A DNA stretch of 64,000 nucleotides from JBCCFK01 sp965262315. Lineage in GTDB: Bacteria; Actinomycetota; Acidimicrobiia; Acidimicrobiales; UBA8592. Positions 46,017-55,180 of this stretch are shown in pieces. The first letter of the stretch is position 1; every line of letters starts with the position of its first letter. The notes under the pieces are model-generated. The model made no database searches and was not told the origin of the DNA. It saw only the letters and a list, made by a program, of their open reading frames with translations. The translations under genes were made by a program, and so were the position numbers. The stretch is taken from contig CBDHFJ010000105.1 in assembly GCA_965262315.1 (NCBI GenBank), forward strand, positions 124,001 through 188,000, in the 5' to 3' direction.

Positions 46017-46430
46017 CTACGCGAAGGTGAGGTCGCCGGTGTCGGTGATCGCGCGGTAGTAGCAGCCGGCGCGGGTTTCGCCCTCGGGGGTCTTGGTGTG
46101 GCAGGCGCCCTTGCCGTTCGGGCGCACCTTGTAGAGCAGGGAGTTCTGTTCGCAGTTCACGCGAACCTCGACGATGGCCAGGGTGTCGCCGGACGTGGCG
46201 CCCTTGTGCCAGATCTCCTGGCGACTGGTCGAGTAGAAGACCGCCTCGCCGCGCTCGAGGGTGGCGGTCAGCGCCTCTTCGTTGGCGTAGGCCACGATCA
46301 GGACCTCGCCGGTGTCCGCGTCCTGGACCGCCACGGGCACCACATGATGACCACCGTCACCGATCTTCAAGAGCTTGGTGAAATCGAGGGTCAGGTCGGT
46401 GCCCTCTTCGAGGTCTGCATGTTCACTCAC
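46017..46430 (-). CDS. hisI: phosphoribosyl-AMP cyclohydrolase HisI
   Basis: 137 residues. Metal and substrate motifs WHKGATSG, VNCEQNSLLYKV and GACHT...CYYR are all present; there is no fused HisE. Third step of histidine synthesis. The GTG at 46428-46430 is leaderless-type with TACCCT 7 nt upstream. No other his gene is in the window. Confidence 0.9.
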   Translation of the reverse strand: MSEHADLEEGTDLTLDFTKLLKIGDGGHHVVPVAVQDADTGEVLIVAYANEEALTATLERGEAVFYSTSRQEIWHKGATSGDTLAIVEVRVNCEQNSLLYKVRPNGKGACHTKTPEGETRAGCYYRAITDTGDLTFA

Positions 46431-46437
46431 GCGGCGA

Positions 46438-46443
46438 AGGGTA
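46438..46443 (-). promoter_or_regulatory. -10 element of hisI
   Basis: Minus-strand TACCCT, 7 nt before the GTG. Confidence 0.45.
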
Positions 46444-46517
46444 CTCAGCTGCGGCTCCGCTGCGAGCGGGTTTCGCCTGGCCGCTTCGAGTCGACGTGGC
46501 GCGTCGGGGCGGCCCAG

Positions 46518-46523
46518 TAGATT
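46518..46523 (+). promoter_or_regulatory. -10 element of nadE
   Basis: TAGATT, 6 nt before the GTG at 46530. Confidence 0.45.
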
Positions 46524-46529
46524 GGCGGC

Positions 46530-48236
46530 GTGACCAGCCTGAGGATCGCGGCCTGCCAGCTCAACACCGTCGTGGGGGATCTCGACGGCAACGTGGAGAA
46601 GATCCTGGCCGCGTACCGAGAGGCCGCCGACGCCGGCGCCGACATCGCGCTGTTCCCCGAGCTGGCCGTCTCGGGCTATCCGCCCGAGGATCTGCTCCTG
46701 AAGTCGGCGTTCGTCGACGACGTCCAGGCCGCCATGCGGCGCGCCGCGGTCGAGACCACCGAGTGCGTGGCTGTCATCGGCTTCGTCGACGGCGAGGAGG
46801 CGGTGGCCGACCCCACGGGCCGGGCGTTCAACGCGGCGGCCGTCTGTTCCAACGGCGACGTCCACGGCGTGTACCACAAGCGGGCGCTGCCCGATTACGG
46901 CGTGTTCGACGAGGAGCGCTACTTCAGTCCGGGCAGCCACGCCCTCGACCTCTACGAGATCAAGGGTGTCGTGGTCGGCGTGTCCATCTGTGAGGACGTG
47001 TGGATCCCCGGTGGCATCGTCGCCGAGCTGGCTCGGGGCGGCGCCCAGGTCATCGTCAACGTGAACGCGTCACCCATGTACGGGGGCAAGATGCTCGTCC
47101 GCGAGCAGGTGCTGCAGTCGCGTGTGGACGAGTCGGGCGTGCCGATCGTCTACATCAACCAGGTCGGTGGTCAGGACGAGCTGGTGTTCGACGGCGGATC
47201 CATGGCATGTGACGCCGCCGGGCAGATCGTGGCGCGGGCCGACCAGTTCGTCGAGGGGGTCTTCGTCTGGGACGTCGAGGTCAACGATCCTCGCGAGCCC
47301 GACGCCCCGATCGTGACCGTGTCGGGCCCCGACCAGTCGGAGCGGTCGGCGGACTTCAACGTGATCGCGCCGCTGCGCGATCGGATGGACGAGCTGTGGA
47401 ACGGGCTGGTGCTCGGCACGCGGGACTACGTCCGCAAGAACGGCTTCTCCGAGGTCTGCCTCGGCCTGTCCGGCGGCATCGACTCCACGCTGGTCGCCTG
47501 TATCGGCGTCGACGCGTTCGGCGCGGAGAACGTCCACACCATCGCCCTGCCATCGCGCTACTCCAGCGACGGATCGCTGTCCGACGCCGACAAGCTCGCC
47601 TCCAACCTGGGCTGCGATCACCGCATCGTCCCCATCGAGCCCGGGCACCAGGCCCTCCTCGAGATGCTCGAGCCGTCCTTCGCCGGCCTCGACTCCGACG
47701 TGACCGAGGAGAACATCCAGTCGCGCATCCGCGGCGTGGTGTGGATGGCGCTGGCCAACAAGTTCAACTGGCTGGTCCTCACCACCGGCAACAAGTCCGA
47801 GGTCGCGGTCGGCTACTCGACGCTCTACGGCGACACCGCCGGTGCGTATGCCGTCATCAAGGACCTGTGGAAGCTCCAGGTCTACGACCTGTGCCGGTGG
47901 CGCAACGACGTCGTCGGGTTCGAGCTGATTCCCGAGACCGTCATCACCAAGCCACCCTCCGCCGAGCTTCGCCCGGACCAGCGCGACGACCAGAGCCTGC
48001 CGCCGTACGAGGTGCTGGATCCCCTGCTGATCGAGCTGGTCGAGCACGACCGCATCGCTGCCGAGCTGATCGCCGACGGTCACGACGAGGCCACGGTGAC
48101 GCGGGTGGCGCGCCTGCTCGACATCGCCGAGTTCAAGCGGCGCCAGAGCCCGCTGGGCCCCAAGGTCTCGACCAAGGCGTTCGGTCGTGATCGCCGGATC
48201 CCCATCACCAACCGCTACCGGGGGCTGCGCAGCTGA
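46530..48236 (+). CDS. nadE: glutamine-dependent NAD+ synthetase
   Basis: 568 residues. N-terminal nitrilase-type glutaminase domain with Glu (FPELAVSGYP), Lys (YHKRALPDYGVFDE) and Cys (VSICEDVW); the C-terminal NAD synthase has the P-loop LGLSGGIDSTL and the GNKSE motif. It converts deamido-NAD to NAD with ammonia tunnelled from glutamine, so it consumes the product of the nearby glutamine synthetases. Its stop overlaps the next gene by one base. Confidence 0.95.
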   Translation: MTSLRIAACQLNTVVGDLDGNVEKILAAYREAADAGADIALFPELAVSGYPPEDLLLKSAFVDDVQAAMRRAAVETTECVAVIGFVDGEEAVADPTGRAFNAAAVCSNGDVHGVYHKRALPDYGVFDEERYFSPGSHALDLYEIKGVVVGVSICEDVWIPGGIVAELARGGAQVIVNVNASPMYGGKMLVREQVLQSRVDESGVPIVYINQVGGQDELVFDGGSMACDAAGQIVARADQFVEGVFVWDVEVNDPREPDAPIVTVSGPDQSERSADFNVIAPLRDRMDELWNGLVLGTRDYVRKNGFSEVCLGLSGGIDSTLVACIGVDAFGAENVHTIALPSRYSSDGSLSDADKLASNLGCDHRIVPIEPGHQALLEMLEPSFAGLDSDVTEENIQSRIRGVVWMALANKFNWLVLTTGNKSEVAVGYSTLYGDTAGAYAVIKDLWKLQVYDLCRWRNDVVGFELIPETVITKPPSAELRPDQRDDQSLPPYEVLDPLLIELVEHDRIAAELIADGHDEATVTRVARLLDIAEFKRRQSPLGPKVSTKAFGRDRRIPITNRYRGLRS

Positions 48237-48760
48237 TGGCCGACCTGGAGCACCTGGTCCCGGCGATCGGTGGGCTGGCGTGGATCGCCGGGCGCCTCTT
48301 CGAGCTGGAGGGCCGCTGGGCGGAGGCCATGGCCGACCCCGCGGCCGTGCTCCATCTCGCGGAGCACTCTCGCCACCACGGCTGGCACGTGGAGCTGTGG
48401 CAGGGGACCCTGCCGGACTCACCGGCGTTGGCCGCGGCCGACCACGTCCGCGCCCCCGCCGGGTGGGCCGAGGCCTTCGATCGCGCCGAGGCGACGACCG
48501 ATCACGACGCTGCTCGGCTCGCGTGTCTGTATCGAGTACTGGTGCCCCGCCTCGCCGGCCTTCTGGGCGGCCTGCAGGCCGGCCTCATCGGGCCCGGCGA
48601 TGCCGCGATCGCACGCACCGCGGGCTTCGTGATCGCCGACGTGGACCGCGATCTCCGCGGTGGATCGGCGCGCCTCGCTGCCACGCTCGGTGACGACGAG
48701 GGCATCCAGATGGCAGCGTCGGCAACATTGGCCCTTGACCAGGCCTTTCGGATTACGTAG
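48236..48760 (+). CDS. hypothetical, possibly ferritin-like helical protein
   Basis: 174 residues, almost wholly helical, with Glu/His pairs that could be metal ligands (FELEGRWAEAM, AEHSRHHGWHVELW). The pattern recalls ferritin-like or tRNA-hydroxylase-like bundles, but the second-half ExxH is not obvious, so the assignment is weak. Start fixed by TGATG overlap with nadE. Its last 27 bases contain the candidate promoter at 48734. Confidence 0.45.
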   Translation: MADLEHLVPAIGGLAWIAGRLFELEGRWAEAMADPAAVLHLAEHSRHHGWHVELWQGTLPDSPALAAADHVRAPAGWAEAFDRAEATTDHDAARLACLYRVLVPRLAGLLGGLQAGLIGPGDAAIARTAGFVIADVDRDLRGGSARLAATLGDDEGIQMAASATLALDQAFRIT

Positions 48761-48762
48761 GA
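48734..48762 (+). promoter_or_regulatory. candidate promoter of sigma-factor gene
   Basis: TTGACC, 17-nt spacer, TAGGAC, 176 nt before the sigma-factor start. The rest of 48763-48937 shows no ORF or hairpin I trust. Confidence 0.4.
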
Positions 48763-48937
48763 CAGAAGAACCGTGGGAAACGTCAAGGAAGTGCGGGCGC
48801 TGCCCGATGTGGGCACGATGAGTCGAGAGCCTGCCCCGTACGACGTCGTGAACGGCATGCCCCCTCGGTATGGTGAATCATCCACCACCTTCGGGTCGTT
48901 CGGCCCAGGTGTTCGGCAACTCGGGAGACGGTGACCG

Positions 48938-49873
48938 GTGCCCAAAGAGCGCGTTGAGAGAGACGAAGAAGACCTCGTCCGGCTGTACCTCACCGACATC
49001 GGCCAATATCCGCTGCTGACGAAGGACGACGAGGTTCGCCTCGCGCAGCAGATCGAGGCCGGCACCGAGGCCCGCGAAGAGCTCGAGACCTCCGACGAGC
49101 TGACCGCCGCTCGCAAGCGAGAGTTGCGTCGCGCCAGCCGCCAGGGCGAGGAGGCCGAGCGCACGTTCGTGCAGTCGAACCTCCGCCTGGTCGTGTCGAT
49201 CGCCAAGAAGTACCAGGCGTCGGGCCTCCCGCTGCTGGACCTCATCCAGGAGGGCAACCTCGGCCTGATGCACGCCGTCGAGAAGTTCGACTGGCGCAAG
49301 GGCTTCAAGTTCTCCACGTACGCCACCTGGTGGATCCGCCAGGCCATCACCCGCGGCATCGCCAACACCGGCCGGACCATCCGTCTGCCCGTGCATGCCG
49401 GCGACACCCTGGCCCGCCTGCAGAAGGCGCGGGCCCGACTGGAGCTGAAGCTCGGTCGCCCCGCCACGCTGACCGAGCTGGCCACCGAGGTCGAGATGCC
49501 CGAGGACAAGGTGACCGAGGCCCTGCGCTTCGCCGCCGAGCCCCTCAGCCTCTCCGAGCCGCTGCGTGAGGACGGCGATGCCGAGCTCGGCGATGTGGTC
49601 GAGGACCGCTCGGCCGACTCGCCGTTCGAGGTCGCCGCCACTGCGCTGCTGCCCGACGAGATCGCCCGCCTGCTCGCTCCGCTCGACGAGCGCGAGCGCG
49701 AGATCCTGAAGCTCCGCTTCGGCCTCGATCGCGGCGAGCCCCGCACCCTCGAAGAGGTCGGCGAGCACTTCAACCTCACCCGTGAGCGCATTCGTCAGAT
49801 CGAGGCTCGCGCGATGAGCAAGCTCCGCCATCCCTCCAGCGACACCGGCGCCCGCGACCTTCTCGCGGTCTGA
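48938..49873 (+). CDS. RNA polymerase sigma factor, sigma-70 group 1/2 type
   Basis: 311 residues. Region 1.2 (DLVRLYLTDIGQYPLLT), regions 2.1-2.4 (NLRLVVSIAKKYQ, LDLIQEGNLGLMHAVEKFD, FSTYATWWIRQAITRGIAN), region 3 and region 4.2 (TLEEVGEHFNLTRERIRQIE). There is no long region 1.1, and the short length suggests a group 2 (SigB/HrdA-like) factor rather than the housekeeping one. GTG start behind GGGAG. It is not the WhiG/FliA type expected to use the sigma-28-like sites. Confidence 0.9.
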   Translation: MPKERVERDEEDLVRLYLTDIGQYPLLTKDDEVRLAQQIEAGTEAREELETSDELTAARKRELRRASRQGEEAERTFVQSNLRLVVSIAKKYQASGLPLLDLIQEGNLGLMHAVEKFDWRKGFKFSTYATWWIRQAITRGIANTGRTIRLPVHAGDTLARLQKARARLELKLGRPATLTELATEVEMPEDKVTEALRFAAEPLSLSEPLREDGDAELGDVVEDRSADSPFEVAATALLPDEIARLLAPLDEREREILKLRFGLDRGEPRTLEEVGEHFNLTRERIRQIEARAMSKLRHPSSDTGARDLLAV

Positions 49874-49914
49874 GCCACACCTCACGCTGAGTCCGCTCGG
49901 GCCGATGGGTCCGG

Positions 49915-50685
49915 ATGTCGGAACTGGCGATTGACGCGCGCGCCCTCTGCAAGAGCTTCGGACCCAAGACGGCCGTCGACCACCTCGATCTCAGCGTGCC
50001 CCGGGGCAGCTGGTTCGGGCTGGTCGGCCCCAACGGTGCCGGGAAGACGACGACCATCAAGATGCTCGTGGGCCTGCTGCGGCCCGACGCGGGCGAGGTG
50101 TTCGTCGACGGGCTCAGCGTGTGGCCCGATCCTCTCGGCGCCAAGCAGCGCCTCGGCGTGCTGCCCGACGACCTGCGGCTGTTCGAGCGGCTCAGTGGGC
50201 TGGAGCTGCTCGTGTACGTGGGCCTGCTCCGGGGTCTGCCCCGGGCCGAGGTCGACCAACGAGCCGACCAGCTGCTCGACGTCCTGGGCCTGCGGGGATC
50301 GGCGCACGACCTCGTCGCCGACTACTCGACCGGCATGCGCAAGAAGATCGCACTCGCAGCGGCCCTGCTCCACGCGCCGTCGGTGCTGTTGCTCGACGAA
50401 CCCTTCGAGTCGGTCGATCCGGTGTCGAGCCGGGTCATCGTGGAGGTGCTGGAGCAGTACCGCTCGACGGGTGGCACCATCGTCTTCTCCAGCCACGTGA
50501 TGGACACGGTGGAGCGGCTGTGTGATCAGGTCGCCATCGTGTCGTCGGGGCGGGTGGTCAGGTCGGGCACGATCGCCGAGCTCATCCGTCGGGAACAGCG
50601 ACGGTTGGAGGACGTGTTCATCGACGCCGTCGGCGCCGAGGCTGCCGGGCCCGGCTCGCTCGACTGGCTGGGCGCCAGGGCATGA
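49915..50685 (+). CDS. ABC transporter ATPase
   Basis: 256 residues. Walker A GPNGAGKTT, signature YSTGMRKK (variant of LSGGQ), Walker B LLLDEPFESVD and the switch His in FSSHVMD. Drug/lipid exporter (DRA) type. The ATG at 49915 was preferred; another ATG 11 bases upstream is out of frame. Overlaps the permease gene by 4 bp. Confidence 0.9.
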   Translation: MSELAIDARALCKSFGPKTAVDHLDLSVPRGSWFGLVGPNGAGKTTTIKMLVGLLRPDAGEVFVDGLSVWPDPLGAKQRLGVLPDDLRLFERLSGLELLVYVGLLRGLPRAEVDQRADQLLDVLGLRGSAHDLVADYSTGMRKKIALAAALLHAPSVLLLDEPFESVDPVSSRVIVEVLEQYRSTGGTIVFSSHVMDTVERLCDQVAIVSSGRVVRSGTIAELIRREQRRLEDVFIDAVGAEAAGPGSLDWLGARA

Positions 50686-52301
50686 CCGTCGCCGTGGCCC
50701 CGACCGCCGATGGTGGGCGCGGCCGGCTCGTCGAGCTGGCTCGGCTGGGTGTCTCCCTGCGCTGGCGCCTGGTCAACAACCGGGCGCAGCGCCTCGGCAC
50801 GCGTACCCGCAGGTTCGCCTACCTGCTCGGGACGCTCTACGCCGTCGGCAACGCGGTGGGTCTGGCGTCGGTCCGGTTCTCGGGCGACGTCGGCGCGGAA
50901 CGCACGCTGGTGCTCCTCGCCGCCTCGATGGCATCGGGCTGGATCTTCGGCCCCATCCTCATCGGTGGGGTGGACGAGACGGTCGACCCGACCCGTCTGG
51001 CGCTCCTGCCGCTGCGACGACGGGAGTTGTTCGCCGTCCAGCTGGCCGGTGCCCTCTCAGGTGTGGGCCCGCTCGCCGTGGCGACCGGTCTGTTGGTGGG
51101 GATCCCGCTCGGCTTCGGCACGTCGCCGCTGGCAGCAGGCTTCGGCGCGGCTGCGGCGGTGGTGCTCGTCCTGATGGTCGCCGGCCTGGCGCGCTCGGCG
51201 GCTGCGGCGTTGGCCATCGCGCAGCGGAGCCGGATCGGCCGCGATCTCGCGGTGCTGGCCGCCGCCCTCACGGCCGGTGCCCTGTTCGTGGTGGCCCAGC
51301 TCGCGACCAGCTTCTCGGGCGAGCGGGCGGCGGCGCTGGTGGACGCGCTCCAGTGGGCCCCGTTCGGCTGGCCGACCAGGATCGCCGTCGCGGGCCGGGC
51401 GGGCGACCACACCGATGCCCTGCTCTGGCTCGCGGTCTCCGCTGCCGGCGCGGTCGTGGCGCTCGCGTTGTGGGCTCGACTGTCGCAGTTTCTGCTCACC
51501 AACGGCGAGCGCGTGGTGCGGACCGGCCGCCGGGGTCGTGGTGCCGCCCTCAACGGCGCCGAGACCATCTTCGGCGCCGCAGTGTCCCGCCAGTGGATCT
51601 ACCTGCGTCGCTCGCCCAACACCCGGGTCGCGCTCATGTTCGGGCTGGCCTTCGGCGTGGCGTTCCCGGTGCTCCAGATCTTCCAGTACGGCGCCGACGG
51701 GTCGTCGCTTGCAGCGTTCAGCGTCCTGTTGGCGATGCTGGCCAACGTGGGCGCGACGAGCAACCTGCTCGGCTTCGACGCCGGCTCGCTGTGGATCGAT
51801 GCCCTGTGCGGTGGCCCTGGGCGAGCGCACATGGCGGCCCGCAGCATCGCGGTGCTGCCCAACCTGTTGCTGCCGACCTGGCTGTCGGCCGTGGTCGTGG
51901 GGGTGTGGACGGGGCAGTGGCGGGCGATCGCGGTGATCGCCCTGTTGGCGATCCCGGTCGCGCTGCTCGTGCTGGCGCAGGGTCTGGTCACCTCGCTGCT
52001 GGCCCCCTGGCCGCTGCCCGACGGCGACAACCCGTTCGGCAACCGGCAGGCCGCCGAGGGTCGTGGCGGTCGCCTCGCGGCGATCGCGCTGTCGGGTCTG
52101 GCGTGTTCACTCCTCGCGGCCACGCCGATGCTGATCGCCGCCGCCATCGGTCTCGACACCGGCTGGATCTGGCTGGTGCCCGCCGTCGGTCTGGTGTGGG
52201 CGGTCGCGGTCGGGTGGCTCGTGCTGCGATGGGTGGAGCGCCATCTGGCCGACCACGCCATCGAGCTCGTGGAACGCCTCAGCCCCATCGCGCTGAACTG
52301 A
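50682..52301 (+). CDS. ABC transporter permease
   Basis: 539 residues with about 10-12 hydrophobic segments, the ABC-2-like fold of large actinobacterial export permeases. No ATP-binding motifs. It pairs with the upstream ATPase; no substrate-binding protein is present, consistent with export. Substrate unknown. The stop codon lies inside a run of CTGATCCG repeats. Confidence 0.85.
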   Translation: MTVAVAPTADGGRGRLVELARLGVSLRWRLVNNRAQRLGTRTRRFAYLLGTLYAVGNAVGLASVRFSGDVGAERTLVLLAASMASGWIFGPILIGGVDETVDPTRLALLPLRRRELFAVQLAGALSGVGPLAVATGLLVGIPLGFGTSPLAAGFGAAAAVVLVLMVAGLARSAAAALAIAQRSRIGRDLAVLAAALTAGALFVVAQLATSFSGERAAALVDALQWAPFGWPTRIAVAGRAGDHTDALLWLAVSAAGAVVALALWARLSQFLLTNGERVVRTGRRGRGAALNGAETIFGAAVSRQWIYLRRSPNTRVALMFGLAFGVAFPVLQIFQYGADGSSLAAFSVLLAMLANVGATSNLLGFDAGSLWIDALCGGPGRAHMAARSIAVLPNLLLPTWLSAVVVGVWTGQWRAIAVIALLAIPVALLVLAQGLVTSLLAPWPLPDGDNPFGNRQAAEGRGGRLAAIALSGLACSLLAATPMLIAAAIGLDTGWIWLVPAVGLVWAVAVGWLVLRWVERHLADHAIELVERLSPIALN

Positions 52302-52370
52302 TCCGAGCTGCGCTTGTCTGATCCGCGCTGAACTGATCCGATCTGATCCGCGCTGATCTGATCCGGGCCT
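52298..52370 (+). repeat. CTGATCCG microrepeats starting at the stop codon
   Basis: Five copies of CTGATCCG with variable spacers; the first contains the TGA of the permease gene. Confidence 0.8.
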
Positions 52371-52386
52371 CCGGGTCCGACCGGCG

Positions 52387-52623
52387 TCAGCGGAGGTCGA
52401 TGGCGTCGGGGCGGATCGCCTTGCGCTCGAGTGCCTCGGCCCGACGCAGGGCCTGCGCGACCAGCGGGTGTTCGGGGCCGAGGGTGTCGATCAGCTCCTG
52501 GCTGCGTGCTCGGATGCGGGCCGCCCGCGCGAGCAGCTCCTGGTTGCCCTCGCCCTGCAGGATCTCGATCTCTGGCCGTGTGTCCACGGTGCCCTCGTCG
52601 TCGATGGGTTCCGCCTCGTCCAT
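52387..52623 (-). CDS. small hypothetical protein
   Basis: 78 residues, acidic first half and a helical basic C terminus (ELLARAARIRARSQELI, LEHPL-type turn, VAQALRRAEALERKA). The ATG at 52621 follows AAGGAA; an in-frame start 39 bases earlier is less likely. No known domain. It is downstream of tRNA-Sec on the same strand; a functional link cannot be claimed. Confidence 0.5.
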   Translation of the reverse strand: MDEAEPIDDEGTVDTRPEIEILQGEGNQELLARAARIRARSQELIDTLGPEHPLVAQALRRAEALERKAIRPDAIDLR

Positions 52624-52683
52624 CCTGGCATCGTTCCTTCCGCCGTCTCGCGATGAGCCCATCGACCCATCGCGACCCGTTCG

Positions 52684-52776
52684 CGGAGGTGGACGGGAAT
52701 CGAACCCGCCTGCGGGGGAACGCCCCGCACACCCGCTTTGAAGGCGGGGGAGCCCACCAGGTACTCATACACCTCC
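52684..52776 (-). tRNA. selC: tRNA-Sec (anticodon TCA)
   Basis: 93 nt without encoded CCA (discriminator G followed by CGA). Anticodon stem CCCGC/GCGGG with loop CTTCAAA, identical to the E. coli tRNA-Sec loop. Long variable arm TGCGGGG-CGTT-CCCCGCA (7-bp stem). Extended acceptor begins GGAGGTG/CACCTCC, T arm has GTTCGATT. These features separate it from tRNA-Ser and from a suppressor. Confidence 0.95.
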
Positions 52777-52834
52777 TCGCCGGCCGGAGCCGACCAGGCG
52801 AGTATGGCCGGTCCAGACGTGGTCGGCGAGTCGG

Positions 52835-53218
52835 TCAGTCGGCCGTGAACACCCGCTTGGTGAAGCGCCAGCCATCCGGGGTGCGGGTGAGCTCGTCGGT
52901 GTAGGTGCCGGTGGCGAGCACCTTGTGGCCGCCGGTGACGTCGTAGGCCACCAGGAACGCCGAGCCCGTCGCGGTCTCGCCGTCGCCCTCGGTGACGACG
53001 TTGTGTGCGAGGTGGCGGAGGCCCGGCATCGCCGCCTTGTTGGCGTCGACGAAGGCGGAGATCGCTTCGGACCCGACCTGGGCTCCCATGCCGGTGTCGA
53101 GATGCCCGTCGGACGTGAAGCACGCGGCGAAGCCGGGCCCGTCTCCCGAGTCGATCGTGTGGTTGTAGCGGTTGTACAGCGACCAGATCTCGACCTGGTC
53201 GTCCGTGGACAGGCTCAT
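52835..53218 (-). CDS. SnoaL-like / NTF2-fold protein
   Basis: 127 residues. ATG 5-6 nt after AGGGGGA. Typical SnoaL_4 pattern: IWSLYNRYNHTIDSGDGPGFAACFT, later GWRFTKRVF. Such cone-shaped proteins include isomerases, dehydratases and many of unknown role; a catalytic assignment is not possible. Starts 3' of an unknown gene on the same strand (69-bp gap). Confidence 0.8.
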   Translation of the reverse strand: MSLSTDDQVEIWSLYNRYNHTIDSGDGPGFAACFTSDGHLDTGMGAQVGSEAISAFVDANKAAMPGLRHLAHNVVTEGDGETATGSAFLVAYDVTGGHKVLATGTYTDELTRTPDGWRFTKRVFTAD

Positions 53219-53287
53219 GGCATCCCCCTTGGTTTCCGGGGGGAGCCTGCCGCACCGGAGCCGATCCGGCAACTGCGCTGCTCGTCG

Positions 53288-53878
53288 TCAGACGCGAACG
53301 CCCGCCGGGAGGTCGATGGTGACCCGGACGTCCACGATCGACGGCCGGGCGGGAGGCTCGGAGAAGCCGACCTCGAGCGCCGGTTCGACCGGACCCATCG
53401 GGCCCAGGTCCGTGCCATCCACGGCGGCCCGGCCATCGGCCACCCAGCGCCAGCCCCTGGACTGGTACCACTCGGTGGCGCCCTTGCTGCTGGTCCCCCA
53501 GGTCTCGACCCCCATCAGCGCTCGGGCGATCGGTCGCTCGATGAAGCGGGTGATGGCGAGCGGGCGGGGGAACGGGATGGGGGTCTTCGGCCCGCCGGTG
53601 AGGGCCACGTCGACACCACATCCCGTTGCGGTGGTGGTCCGGCCGTCGGAGGCCGTCCGGAGATCGCCGACTCGCACCTCGTCGAACATGTAGATCGCCG
53701 ACACGAAGTCGACCACCTCGTCCGAGGGCGCCAACAGGATCCGCCGACCGTCGGGCGTTCCCCACATCACGTCGCCCATCGGACCGATCGGGGACTCCGG
53801 CCAATGGCCGATCACGAACCGATCACCCGACGAGAATCCCGCGGCGCTGATGGTGCCTCGCACCACGACTCTGGACAT
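53288..53878 (-). CDS. conserved hypothetical protein
   Basis: 196 residues, beta-rich, no signal peptide. Segments such as GDRFVIGHWPESPIGPMGDVMW and PLAITRFIERPIARALMG look conserved, but I do not recognise the family. The ATG is leaderless-type (TACGGT 6 nt upstream). It may be co-transcribed with the SnoaL-like gene. Confidence 0.55.
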   Translation of the reverse strand: MSRVVVRGTISAAGFSSGDRFVIGHWPESPIGPMGDVMWGTPDGRRILLAPSDEVVDFVSAIYMFDEVRVGDLRTASDGRTTTATGCGVDVALTGGPKTPIPFPRPLAITRFIERPIARALMGVETWGTSSKGATEWYQSRGWRWVADGRAAVDGTDLGPMGPVEPALEVGFSEPPARPSIVDVRVTIDLPAGVRV

Positions 53879-53884
53879 GCCGTC

Positions 53885-53890
53885 ACCGTA
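53885..53890 (-). promoter_or_regulatory. -10 element
   Basis: Minus-strand TACGGT, 6 nt before the ATG at 53878. Confidence 0.4.
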
Positions 53891-53974
53891 GGAGTGCAGG
53901 CTCCGTCGCTCCCGGTCGAGTGGCGATTGTTAGTCTCGCCGGGCGAATTGCCCAGACAGCTGCGAGGAGCCCCC

Positions 53975-55075
53975 GTGAGCGAAGACCGCTTCGAGATCGA
54001 TCCCTCACGGAGCAGTCGCGACCGTGGTGAGGTTCAGGACCGGCTGACCGCCTGGCTCCGCGGCGCGGCCGGTGACGACCAGGCGGTCGTCACCTCGCTG
54101 GAGGTCCCCGAAGGGTCCGGCATGTCGAGTGAGACCCTGCTGATCGACGCCACCGTGGCCGGCTCGGCTCAACGGCTCGTGGCCCGCCTGGCGCCCACCG
54201 AACAGGACACGCCGGTCTTCCGTTCGTACGATCTCGAGCTCCAGTACCGCCTGCTGGGGTTGGTCGCAGGTGCGTCGGACGTGCCGGTCCCACGCGTCCG
54301 GTGGCTCGAGCTCGACCCCCACGCCATCGGTTCCCCCTTCTTCGTCATGGATCGCGTCGACGGTCGGGTCCCGCGGGACATTCCGCCGTACCTGTTCCAG
54401 GGGTGGCTGCTCGAGGCCGGCCCCGACCAGCAGGCGCACCTCCAGGACGCAACGGTGGGGATCCTGGCCGGTCTGCACACCATCGACCTCGCCGGCCACG
54501 ACACCGCATTCCTGGAGATCGACGCGCCGGGCGACACCGCGCTGCGTCGCCACGTGAACGATCAGCACGCGTACTACGAGTGGGTTCGCGGCGAGCGGTC
54601 CCATCCGATCATCGAGGACGGTTTCGCGTGGTTGGAGGCCAACTGGCCCGACGAGGGACCGGCCGTCATCACCTGGGGCGACGCCCGGATCGGCAATGTG
54701 ATGTACGAGGAGGACGGCTTCGATCCCGTCGCCGTGTTCGATTGGGAGATGGCCTCGATGGGGCCGGCCGAGCTCGATCTCGGCTGGATGATCTTCCTGC
54801 ACGCCTTCTTCCAGAACATCGCCGAGGTGCTGGAGGTCCCCGGCATGCCCGACTTCATGCAGTCGGCCGCCGTCGGCCGCGCCTACGAGGAAGCCGGGGG
54901 CCGACCGGTGGGCGACCTTCGTTGGTACGAGATCTATGCGGGCCTCCGGCACGCGATCATCATGAGTCGCATCCACGACCGCATGATCACCTTCGGCGAT
55001 CGCGAAGGCTGGCCCGCCGACATCGACGAGGTCATCCCGCACCGCAACCTGCTGCGCTCGATGCTCGACGCCTGA
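53975..55075 (+). CDS. aminoglycoside-phosphotransferase-like kinase
   Basis: 366 residues. GTG start behind GAGGAG. APH/choline-kinase fold: catalytic loop ITWGDARIGNVMY (Trp replaces the usual His of HGD) and metal Asp in FDWEMASMGPAELDLGW. Actinobacteria have many such phosphotransferase-family proteins, often near acyl-CoA genes, and the substrate cannot be deduced. A TAGTCT -10-like element lies 40 nt upstream. A hairpin (55083-55100) follows. Confidence 0.8.
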   Translation: MSEDRFEIDPSRSSRDRGEVQDRLTAWLRGAAGDDQAVVTSLEVPEGSGMSSETLLIDATVAGSAQRLVARLAPTEQDTPVFRSYDLELQYRLLGLVAGASDVPVPRVRWLELDPHAIGSPFFVMDRVDGRVPRDIPPYLFQGWLLEAGPDQQAHLQDATVGILAGLHTIDLAGHDTAFLEIDAPGDTALRRHVNDQHAYYEWVRGERSHPIIEDGFAWLEANWPDEGPAVITWGDARIGNVMYEEDGFDPVAVFDWEMASMGPAELDLGWMIFLHAFFQNIAEVLEVPGMPDFMQSAAVGRAYEEAGGRPVGDLRWYEIYAGLRHAIIMSRIHDRMITFGDREGWPADIDEVIPHRNLLRSMLDA

Positions 55076-55082
55076 TGCAGGC

Positions 55083-55100
55083 CTGGGCCGAATGGCCCGG
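55083..55100. terminator. hairpin after phosphotransferase gene
   Basis: CTGGGCC-GAAT-GGCCCGG, 7-bp stem with one G-T pair, 8 nt after the stop codon. Confidence 0.45.
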
Positions 55101-55118
55101 GGGTCGGAATCCGCTCGG

Positions 55119-55145
55119 TCATCTCGGGCCTCCTGCTGCCGATCA
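55119..55145 (+). promoter_or_regulatory. candidate sigma-28-like promoter of leader ORF/GGDEF-EAL gene
   Basis: TCAT, 15 nt, GCCGATCA. Same element as in the 5-13 kb cluster, here 36 nt before the leader ORF start. Confidence 0.5.
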
Positions 55146-55180
55146 CAGGAGTGGCGCAGAGGGACCAGGAGAGCTGCACC

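Noticed and set aside
48938..49873. Sigma factor as reader of the sigma-28-like sites
   Set aside because: Regions 2.4 and 4.2 are of the primary sigma-70 type, not FliA/WhiG.
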